This document shows, piece by piece, positions 1-5,831 of a DNA stretch of 6,054 nt. The notes under the pieces are model-generated. The model did not search any database, was not told the DNA's origin, and was given only the letters and a program-made list of their open reading frames with translations. Source of the DNA: Desulfobacteraceae bacterium (GTDB lineage: Bacteria; Desulfobacterota; Desulfobacteria; Desulfobacterales; JAABSP01). Location: NCBI GenBank assembly GCA_011390035.1, contig JAABTE010000162.1, forward strand, positions 1-6,054. The letters are read 5' to 3'. Numbering within the stretch: position 1 is the stretch's first letter; each line of letters opens with the position of its first letter. The translations under genes were made by a program, and so were the position numbers.

Positions 1-1676
1 GCGACCCCCGCCAGAACATCCCCCTGATGCCGGGCGACGAGATCCATGTGTTCGAAGTGTCGCGCTTTGCCGACACCCCCTATGCGGAAGTGAGGGGCGA
101 GGTGCGAAGGCCAGGCAGGTACAACATCGACGACATGACCCTCCGGGACCTGATCCTGAAAGCCGGAGACCTGAAACCGGTCGCCTACCTGCCCAGGGGC
201 GAGCTGATCCGCTACGACAAGGACCGAAACCGCCACACCATATACTTTGACGTGGCCGCCGTCATGGCCGGAGATCCTGCGCATAATATAAAGGTGCGAA
301 ACCAGGACGCGGTGGTGGTCCACTCCATACTGGAAGAGCAGTGGGAAAAATTCGTTGCAATCAACGGCGAGATCAACAAACCGGGCAGATATGTTCTGAC
401 GGAGGGGATGCGGCTGAAGGACCTCTTATTCAAGGCCGGCAGCTTCACCCGCGACACCTACATGCTCCTGGGCCACCTTCGCCGCACAACGCCCAGAACC
501 AAGGACAGCATGCTCTACTCCTTTAACATCGACAAGGTGCTGATGGGAGACCCGGAGCACAACCTTCCCCTCCAGGATCTGGATGAGATCGCCATCCACA
601 GCGTTTGGGACTATACCGAAAAATATCCCGTATATATCCAGGGCGTGGTTCGAAACCCGGGTGAATTTCCGTATGCCGTCAACATGACCGTCAACGACCT
701 GATCCTGCTGGCCGGCAACATCCGGGACTCCGCCTACATGGAATCCGCGGAGCTGATCCGATACACCATCGAAGAGGGCAGGAAGGTCGATACGCGAATC
801 ATCGAATTCAACATCGAGCTGGCCCAGCAAAACCATCCCCAGCACAACCTGCGGCTTGAGCCCATGGATGTGATCACCATCAAGCAGATCCCGGACTGGT
901 GGGAGAAGAAACGAACCGTCACCCTGGCCGGAGAGTTCTTCTTTCCCGGCACCTATCAGATGCGAAAGGACGAGACCCTCAGCAGCGTGATCGCCCGGGC
1001 CGGCGGTTTTTCCGAATACGCCTATCTGCGGGGCGCCGTTTTTACCAGGGATTCCGTCAAGAAGCTTCAGCAGCGCCGGCTCAACGAGCTGCTGGATGAG
1101 CTGGAGCTTGAGATCGTGCGCCTTTCGTCCGAGGATGTGAAAAAATCGCTTTCGGAGGAAGATCTGGCCGCCCAGAGCCAGTTTGTGACATCCCAGAAGG
1201 CGCTGATCGAAAAGCTGGCCCAGTCCAAGGCCACCGGTCGGGTGATCGTCTCCCTGGCGCCACTGGAGCAACTGGCCGCCTCCAGCGGCGATATCGTGCT
1301 GGAAGACGGCGACACCCTGTTCGTGCCCAAGCTCATGAACACCGTGGCCGTCATCGGCGCGGTCTATAACCCCACCGCCGTGATTTATGACAGGAACACC
1401 CCGGAGCTGGCATATTACCTGGACAAGACCGGCGGCCCCACGGAAAATGCCGACGAGGACCTGATCTATGTGGTCCGGAGCGACGGAACCGTGGTGAGCA
1501 AGATGCGGGAAAGCTCCTGGTGGAAAAAATTCGAAAACATTGCCCTCTATCCGGGGGACACCATCCTGGTGCCGGAGCGGGTGATCACCTCCAATCCCAT
1601 GCGGGACGCCAAGGACATCACCCAGATTCTCTATCAGATTGCCACAACGGCCGGCGTGACCGCGGCGCTTTTCTAA
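1..1676 (+). CDS. Multi-SLBB polysaccharide export protein (Wza-like), 5' end missing
   Basis: Probable outer-membrane/periplasmic export channel protein for a surface polysaccharide. The gene is cut by the window start. The frame is open from base 3, and the residues before the first ATG (27) read DPRQNIPL, which matches the internal GDPxHNxxL motif, so ATG 27 is not the true start. Numbering from that Met, five SLBB (beta-grasp) modules are visible at about residues 19-65, 108-152, 200-246, 296-343 and 429-480. Each has a G-x-V/I...PG-x-Y...L-x-D-L-I-x-x-AG pattern, weaker in the last. A charged, helical, probably coiled-coil insert lies at about 344-400. A YPGDTILVPE segment precedes a C-terminal helix ending in QILYQIATTAG, which resembles the membrane-inserting end of such exporters. 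The signal peptide and the N-terminal Poly_export domain would lie upstream and cannot be seen. The stop is 1 nt before the Wzz-like gene, so co-translation is likely. The family call is firm; the exported polymer is unknown. Confidence 0.9.
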   Translation, partial: DPRQNIPLMPGDEIHVFEVSRFADTPYAEVRGEVRRPGRYNIDDMTLRDLILKAGDLKPVAYLPRGELIRYDKDRNRHTIYFDVAAVMAGDPAHNIKVRNQDAVVVHSILEEQWEKFVAINGEINKPGRYVLTEGMRLKDLLFKAGSFTRDTYMLLGHLRRTTPRTKDSMLYSFNIDKVLMGDPEHNLPLQDLDEIAIHSVWDYTEKYPVYIQGVVRNPGEFPYAVNMTVNDLILLAGNIRDSAYMESAELIRYTIEEGRKVDTRIIEFNIELAQQNHPQHNLRLEPMDVITIKQIPDWWEKKRTVTLAGEFFFPGTYQMRKDETLSSVIARAGGFSEYAYLRGAVFTRDSVKKLQQRRLNELLDELELEIVRLSSEDVKKSLSEEDLAAQSQFVTSQKALIEKLAQSKATGRVIVSLAPLEQLAASSGDIVLEDGDTLFVPKLMNTVAVIGAVYNPTAVIYDRNTPELAYYLDKTGGPTENADEDLIYVVRSDGTVVSKMRESSWWKKFENIALYPGDTILVPERVITSNPMRDAKDITQILYQIATTAGVTAALF

Positions 1677-1677
1677 C

Positions 1678-2694
1678 ATGACCATGGAAGCCAAACCATT
1701 GAAGCCGACACAATCGCCGGAGCCCGCCCGCCCTCGGGAGCGGGCCCCGGAATATTCCCGCGAGATGATTGCACCCGAGATGATTGCAGACGATGAGATC
1801 AACCTGCTGGACCTGCTGCTCGTTCTTCTCCGCCACAAATTCCTGATCACCTTCCTGGTGATCATAGCCGGCGTTCTGGCCGTCATTCACAGCCTGAGCC
1901 TGGATAACATCTATCGCTCCGAGGCCACCCTCTCTCCCCGCCAGGAGGAGAAAAGCGGCCCATCCCTGCCCTCTTTCGGCGGACTGGGCGGAATAATGGC
2001 CGGGCAACTGGGCATCGGCGGCGGCGGGAGCCTTGAAAAGCTGGATGTGGTGCTCAACAGCCGGGATCTGACCTTGAAGATCATTCAAAAATACGAGCTG
2101 ATGCCCGTGATTTTCGAGGACCAGTGGGATGCGGCCGCGGGCGGGTGGATGGCGGATATCGAGGAGCCGCCCACCTTGCAGGACGGCCTGAAGGCGGTTC
2201 GGGAAGGCGGCCTTAAAGTCAGCTCCGATTCGGAAAAAAGCACCCTCGCCATTGGCTTTGAGCACCGGAACCCCGAAACCGCCAAGCGAATCGTGGAATA
2301 CTATATCCACGAGTTGAGCGAAACCCTGCGCTCGGAGGTGCTGCACGATGCCGGCGAGAACCAGCGGTTCTTCATGGAGCAGTTGGACCGCACCAGCGAC
2401 GCCCTGCTGAAGGAAAAGATCTATGAGCTGCTGGCCAAGGAGATCGAAAAGGAGACCTTCGCCAAGGCCCAGAAATTCTACAGCTTCCAGGTGCTTGACC
2501 CGCCGATTGTGCCGGACCTGAACAAGAAGGTGGCCCCCAAAAGGAGCATCATCTGCATACTTTCGGTCTTTGTGGCCTTCTTCTTCGCCGTCTTCCTGTC
2601 CTTTTTCCTGGAGTTCATCCGCAAGATAAGGACGGAAGATCCGGAACGGTACCGACAGATCAAGGACGGCCTTAAGCCCTGGAAGCGGATTTAG
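1678..2694 (+). CDS. Wzz-family chain-length determinant / polysaccharide co-polymerase
   Basis: A 338-aa inner-membrane protein expected to control polysaccharide chain length or couple synthesis to export. It has the Wzz architecture. A cytoplasmic Pro/charged N-terminal tail (1-40) precedes INLLDLLLVLLRHK (41-54) and transmembrane segment 1 (about 55-72). A periplasmic domain follows, with a Gly-rich stretch (about 99-118) and a helical region around NQRFFMEQLDRTSDALLKEK. Next come the Pro-rich DPPIVPDLNKKVAPKR motif (264-279) and transmembrane segment 2 (about 280-304, very Phe-rich), then a short basic tail. No BY-kinase domain or Walker motifs are fused at the C-terminus. The start is the ATG 1 nt after the exporter stop; a second ATG two codons later (1684) is equally possible. 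No clear Shine-Dalgarno is seen, which fits translational coupling to the upstream gene. It is a natural partner of the preceding multi-SLBB protein. Length and motifs look intact. Confidence 0.88.
   Translation: MTMEAKPLKPTQSPEPARPRERAPEYSREMIAPEMIADDEINLLDLLLVLLRHKFLITFLVIIAGVLAVIHSLSLDNIYRSEATLSPRQEEKSGPSLPSFGGLGGIMAGQLGIGGGGSLEKLDVVLNSRDLTLKIIQKYELMPVIFEDQWDAAAGGWMADIEEPPTLQDGLKAVREGGLKVSSDSEKSTLAIGFEHRNPETAKRIVEYYIHELSETLRSEVLHDAGENQRFFMEQLDRTSDALLKEKIYELLAKEIEKETFAKAQKFYSFQVLDPPIVPDLNKKVAPKRSIICILSVFVAFFFAVFLSFFLEFIRKIRTEDPERYRQIKDGLKPWKRI
1761..1788 (+). repeat. Short in-frame 13-bp direct repeat in the Wzz-like gene
   Basis: CGAGATGATTGCA occurs at 1761-1773 and again at 1776-1788 (period 15 bp). 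It encodes EMIAP then EMIAD in the cytoplasmic tail before transmembrane segment 1. It looks like a small in-frame duplication with no effect on the folded domain. This is seen directly; no function is claimed. Confidence 0.6.
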
Positions 2695-2700
2695 GGATCT

Positions 2701-2704
2701 GAGG
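2701..2704 (+). promoter_or_regulatory. Shine-Dalgarno GAGG deciding the GTG start of namZ
   Basis: GAGG sits 8 nt before GTG 2713 in the 18-nt gap after the Wzz-like stop. No in-frame ATG is available near the N-terminus, and a second GTG at 2722 would leave a less suitable 17-nt spacing, so 2713 is preferred. No promoter is visible in the gap, which supports co-transcription with the two upstream genes. Confidence 0.6.
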
Positions 2705-2712
2705 CTGGCACC

Positions 2713-3888
2713 GTGGCTTCGGTGAAAATCGGGCTGGAGGTCCTCATTGACGACCCGCCGGACGATCTGTTCGGGCTTCGGCTGGGCCTGCTGTGCAATC
2801 CCGCTTCGGTGGATGGGAATATCCGCCACGCCAGGTTCCTGCTGCATGAGCGATTCGGCGATGGATTGAGGGCGCTTTTTTCTCCCCAACACGGGTTTTT
2901 CGCGGAAAAGCAGGATAACATGGTGGAATCCGGCCATGATCGGGATCCGATGCTGGGCTTGCCTGTATACAGCCTGTACGGCGAGACCCGGATTCCCACC
3001 CCGGAGATGCTGGCCGCCATCGATGCCCTTCTGGTGGATCTGCAGGACGCGGGCACCCGAGTCTATACCTTCATCCATACCCTCTCCCATTGCATGGAGG
3101 CGGCGCGTGAGCATGGCAAGCGGGTGATCGTTCTGGATCGTCCCAACCCGGTTGGGGGGATGGCCGTGGAAGGAAACCTGCTCAAGACCCAATGGGCCTC
3201 ATTTGTGGGACGCTATCCCATTCCCATGCGCCATGGGATGACCATGGGGGAGATGGCCCTTTTGCTGAACGATCACTTCGGCATCGGGTGCGATCTGACG
3301 GTGATTCCCATGAGGGGATGGCGACGGGAGATGTCTTTTTCGGATACCGGCCTGCCGTGGGTGGCGCCGTCGCCCAATCTGCCGACGCCGGCCTCGGCCA
3401 TGGTCTATCCGGGGCAGGTACTTTGGGAGGGGACCTGCGTCTCCGAGGGACGGGGCACGACCCAGCCCTTCGAGCTGTTCGGGGCGCCGTTTCTGGACAT
3501 CCGAGGCATTGAGCGGGCGCTGGCCGAGGACCCGCCGCCCGGCGTCGTTCTACGGCCCGCGGTTTTCGAGCCCACCGCCCACAAGTGGATGGGCCGCCCC
3601 TGCCCGGGCTTTCAGATTCATGTGACGGATCGGCGCGCCTATCGCCCCTATGAAACCACACTGGCGCTGATGCGGGCCATTTACCGGCTCCACCCCTCCG
3701 ATTTTCAATGGAAGATGCCGCCCTATGAATATGAATTCGAGAAGATGCCCATTGATCTTATCACCGGAGATCCGGCCATTCGGGAAGGAATCGAATCCGG
3801 CGTCTCCATCCGGGAGATGGCGGAGGGCTGGCGGGCGGAACTTGAGGCGTTTATCAAAATTCAGTCGGCGTATCGGCTGTACGCTTAG
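2713..3888 (+). CDS. namZ: NamZ-type exo-beta-N-acetylmuramidase (DUF1343, GH171-like)
   Basis: A 391-aa protein of the DUF1343/YbbC family, whose characterised members (NamZ of Bacillus subtilis and Tannerella) remove terminal N-acetylmuramic acid from peptidoglycan fragments. Family motifs appear in order: LGLLCNPASVD (24-34), LFSPQHGFF (55-63), GLPVYSLYG (82-90), DLQDAGTRVYTFIHT (109-123), LDRPNPVGG (141-149), GMTMGEMALLLN (175-186), GLPWVAPSPNLPT (213-225), EGTCVSEGRGTTQPFE (239-254) and PYEYEFEKMPIDLITGD (337-353). The length is usual for the non-exported form. There is no signal peptide or lipobox at the GTG start, so it is probably cytoplasmic and acts on imported muropeptides, unless the start is wrong. 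Cys242 stands where many relatives have another residue, often Asn. The gene lies 18 nt after the Wzz-like gene and is probably in the same operon. Its last codons and stop belong to a 36-bp tandem duplication. Family assignment is strong; exact substrate is inferred. Confidence 0.9.
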   Translation: MASVKIGLEVLIDDPPDDLFGLRLGLLCNPASVDGNIRHARFLLHERFGDGLRALFSPQHGFFAEKQDNMVESGHDRDPMLGLPVYSLYGETRIPTPEMLAAIDALLVDLQDAGTRVYTFIHTLSHCMEAAREHGKRVIVLDRPNPVGGMAVEGNLLKTQWASFVGRYPIPMRHGMTMGEMALLLNDHFGIGCDLTVIPMRGWRREMSFSDTGLPWVAPSPNLPTPASAMVYPGQVLWEGTCVSEGRGTTQPFELFGAPFLDIRGIERALAEDPPPGVVLRPAVFEPTAHKWMGRPCPGFQIHVTDRRAYRPYETTLALMRAIYRLHPSDFQWKMPPYEYEFEKMPIDLITGDPAIREGIESGVSIREMAEGWRAELEAFIKIQSAYRLYA

Positions 3889-3950
3889 GAGAAATATCCA
3901 TATTGATATCCCTTGTACGCTTAGGAGAAATATCCATATTGATATCCCTT
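3878..3950. repeat. Perfect 36-bp tandem duplication over the namZ stop codon
   Basis: Two abutting identical 36-bp copies occupy 3879-3914 and 3915-3950; identity extends one base further left (3878). Copy 1 contains the last namZ codons (Leu-Tyr-Ala) and its TAG (3886-3888), and copy 2 repeats them downstream where they are not translated as part of namZ. Each copy has an internal imperfect dyad, ATATC-CATATT-GATAT (3894-3909 and 3930-3945), and an AT-rich composition unlike the surrounding genes. The perfect identity suggests a recent duplication. NamZ length is unaffected because copy 1 keeps the stop. Confidence 0.95.
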
Positions 3951-3951
3951 T

Positions 3952-3966
3952 GGGGAATAAATCCCC
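3952..3966. terminator. Small hairpin between convergent genes, possible weak terminator
   Basis: GGGGA-ATAAA-TCCCC forms a 5-bp stem with a 5-nt loop in the 113-nt gap between the namZ stop (3888) and the ade stop (4002). The position suits a bidirectional terminator. No T-run follows on either strand, so it would not be a standard intrinsic terminator. The rest of the gap is the second 36-bp repeat copy and about 35 nt with no recognisable signal. Confidence 0.3.
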
Positions 3967-4001
3967 CTGCCATTCGGCTGGGCGTCGATTTAAGGGCGCC
4001 T

Positions 4002-5738
4002 TCACGGCGGCGCTCCCTCGAACAGCGGCGTCACCTGGAACCGCCCCACATCCACCAGCCCCTTGTCCGTGATCTTTAAATCCGGAATCACCGGCAGCGC
4101 CAAAAATGAGAGTGTCATGAACGGGTCCGCAAGTTGGCATCCAAGAGCGTGCGCGGCGGCGTTGAGTTCTTCCAGTCGCCGCCGCACCGCGTCCACCGGC
4201 TCGAGGGACATCAGGCCCGCCACAGGCAGCGCCAGCGCCGAAACCTTGCCTTCCCCGTCCGGCCCGTCTCCGGAAACGACGGCCAGCCCGCCGCCGCCGG
4301 ACACAACCGCCCTCAACGCCGCCCGCATGGCGCCATCCGTGACACCCGCCACAATGATATTATGGGAGTCATGGGCCACGCTGGAAGCAATGGCGCCCCG
4401 TTTCAACCCGAATCCCGACACGAAGCCGATCCCGATTCCCGCTTTTCCGGAATAGCGCTCCACCACCGCGATCTTGAGGATGTCCCGGTCCGGGTCCGAT
4501 ACCACGCGCCCATCCGTTACGGAGGGCTCCGCCCATTGGCCCCGGGTCAGCAACTGGTCCGGCACCAGCCGAATGACGCGAATCCTGCCGGGGCGCACCT
4601 TGATGGAAAAATCCACCCGCTCCGGATCAAGGCGCATGGGGGATTTCGGCGCCAGCCCCTCCGGCGCCCGATTTTCCGCAATCAGCCGTCCGTTTTCCGC
4701 CACCTTGACGCCGTTGTGAAACACCATTTCGGCCCTTGGCGCCTGGATATCCTGAAACACCGTCAGATCGGCCCGCATGCCCGGGGCGATGGCGCCATGG
4801 AACGCGAGATTGAAATAGCGGGCGGGGTGACAGGTGGCCATCCGAAGGGCGATCATGGGATCGAGGCCGCCTTGAATGCCCCGCCTGATCAGCTCATCGA
4901 TATGCCCGCCGGCCATCAGGTCGTGGGGATGGCGGTCATCGGTACACCACATGAAGCGGTGGTGATTCCGCTCGTTGACCAGTGGGGCGAGGTCCTTGAG
5001 GTTTTTGGCGCCGGAGCCCTCGCGGATCATGATATGCATGCCGGCCTCGATCTTTTCCCGGGCTTCCTCGGCTGTGGCGCATTCATGATCCGATCCCATG
5101 CCGGCCGCCGCGTAGGCCCACAGATCCTGGCCGGAAAGGCCGGGGCAGTGGCCGTCCACCGGAAGTCCGCGCTCCCGAGCTGCGGCAATCTTGTCCAAAA
5201 CCGCCGGATCTGCGGCCAGAACGCCGGGATAGTTCATCATTTCGCCAAGGCCGATGACCAGCGGGTCGGCGTAAAACGGCGCCAGGGCGGCGGCGTCCAG
5301 GGCGGCGCCGGATGTTTCCATGTCCGTGGCCGGAACGCAGGAGGGCAGCATGTAATACAGATTCATGGGCCGGCGCCGGCTGCATTCCAACATGTAGCGG
5401 ATGCCATCGGCGCCGAGGACATTGGCGATTTCATGGGGATCGGCGACCACCGTCACGGTGCCCCGCGGCAAAACGGCGGCAACGAACTCCGGCACCCAGG
5501 TCATGGCGCTTTCGATGTGAACATGAGCGTCCACGAAGCCGGGGCAGAGGAACCGTCCCTTGAGGTCGATGACCGTTTCGGCCGAAGAGGCGCCGAATCC
5601 GACAATGCGCCCCTGGGAAACCGCCACCGGCGCATTTCGGATTCGGCCGGCCAGCACATCCACCACCCGGCCGTTGACAAAGAGCAGATCCGCCGGAACC
5701 CGCCCGCGGGCGGCCAAGATAATACGAGACAAATCCAT
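4002..5738 (-). CDS. ade: Adenine deaminase (amidohydrolase superfamily)
   Basis: Converts adenine to hypoxanthine and ammonia in purine salvage; cytoplasmic, metal-dependent. From the chosen start it is 578 aa, normal for the bacterial Ade family. The metal and active-site motifs are all present: PGFVDAHVHIESAM (His72, His74, Glu76), VVADPHEIANVLG (98-109), GLGEMMNYPG (Glu166), DGHCPG (His197), GSDHE (His218), CTDDRHPHD (Asp267, Asp268). The Ade-specific C-terminal domain (about 405-570) includes VAHDSHNIIV (454-463). The open frame continues upstream to 5999, but that stretch is low-complexity and overlaps the upstream gene. Sequence similarity begins at MDLSRIILAARG, and a GAGGG lies just before it. 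ATG 5738 is preferred over the adjacent ATG 5741 because of ribosome-binding-site spacing. It is downstream of, and co-directional with, an MtaD-like deaminase gene, with a 74-nt gap made of tandem repeats. It converges on namZ. No missing catalytic residues seen. Confidence 0.96.
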   Translation of the reverse strand: MDLSRIILAARGRVPADLLFVNGRVVDVLAGRIRNAPVAVSQGRIVGFGASSAETVIDLKGRFLCPGFVDAHVHIESAMTWVPEFVAAVLPRGTVTVVADPHEIANVLGADGIRYMLECSRRRPMNLYYMLPSCVPATDMETSGAALDAAALAPFYADPLVIGLGEMMNYPGVLAADPAVLDKIAAARERGLPVDGHCPGLSGQDLWAYAAAGMGSDHECATAEEAREKIEAGMHIMIREGSGAKNLKDLAPLVNERNHHRFMWCTDDRHPHDLMAGGHIDELIRRGIQGGLDPMIALRMATCHPARYFNLAFHGAIAPGMRADLTVFQDIQAPRAEMVFHNGVKVAENGRLIAENRAPEGLAPKSPMRLDPERVDFSIKVRPGRIRVIRLVPDQLLTRGQWAEPSVTDGRVVSDPDRDILKIAVVERYSGKAGIGIGFVSGFGLKRGAIASSVAHDSHNIIVAGVTDGAMRAALRAVVSGGGGLAVVSGDGPDGEGKVSALALPVAGLMSLEPVDAVRRRLEELNAAAHALGCQLADPFMTLSFLALPVIPDLKITDKGLVDVGRFQVTPLFEGAPP

Positions 5739-5742
5739 CATA

Positions 5743-5747
5743 CCCTC
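5743..5747 (-). promoter_or_regulatory. Shine-Dalgarno GAGGG before ade
   Basis: Read on the minus strand, GGTGAGGGTATGATGG places GAGGG 4 nt before ATG 5738 but only 1 nt before ATG 5741. This favours 5738 as the start. It lies in the degenerate end of the 25-bp repeat tract. Confidence 0.6.
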
Positions 5748-5756
5748 ACCGGTCCC

Positions 5757-5831
5757 ATGTCCCTCTTGCTTCCCCGGCCCCATGCCCCTGTTCCTTCCCT
5801 GGCCCCATGCCGCTATCCCTTCCCTGGCCCC
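5757..5831. repeat. Three imperfect 25-bp tandem repeats at the mtaD-ade junction
   Basis: Units are 5757-5781, 5782-5806 and 5807-5831, exactly 25 bp each. On the plus strand each begins ATG and ends GGCCCC, with a shared core around TTCC(C). On the minus (transcribed) strand each reads GGGGCC, then a GGGAAG-like purine stretch, then CAT. The 5807-5831 and 5782-5806 units are the closest; 5757-5781 is more diverged. A degenerate end of a fourth unit (CCGGTCCC, 5749-5756) adjoins the ade ribosome-binding site. The outermost unit overlaps the last codons and TAG stop of the upstream deaminase gene, so the tract probably grew by tandem duplication of that gene's 3' end. The mRNA here is very G-rich. 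Confidence 0.88.

Noticed and set aside
1736..1756. CCCGC...GCGGG hairpin early in the Wzz-like gene
   Set aside because: It is a 5-bp stem within coding GC-rich sequence; expected by chance and not followed by a T-run.
1618..3192. 524-codon open frame on the minus strand across the Wzz-like gene and namZ
   Set aside because: It is antisense to two well-supported genes and has no family motifs; a GC-bias shadow. The same holds for the 486-codon minus frame at 426-1886.
3878..3950. 36-bp direct repeats as a CRISPR remnant
   Set aside because: The unit length is CRISPR-like, but the two copies abut with no spacer, include coding bases of namZ, and no cas gene is in view.
3992..4002. AAGG-GCG-CCTT dyad at the ade stop as a terminator
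   Set aside because: The stem is only 4 bp with a 3-nt loop and no T-run; too weak to call.
3887..4079. Small plus-strand gene after the AGGAG in the 36-bp repeat (TTG start at 3903)
   Set aside because: AGGAG is 11 nt from a TTG whose frame stays open to a TAA near 4077, but the product has no motifs and mostly runs antisense to the ade 3' end. The AGGAG arises from the namZ stop context.
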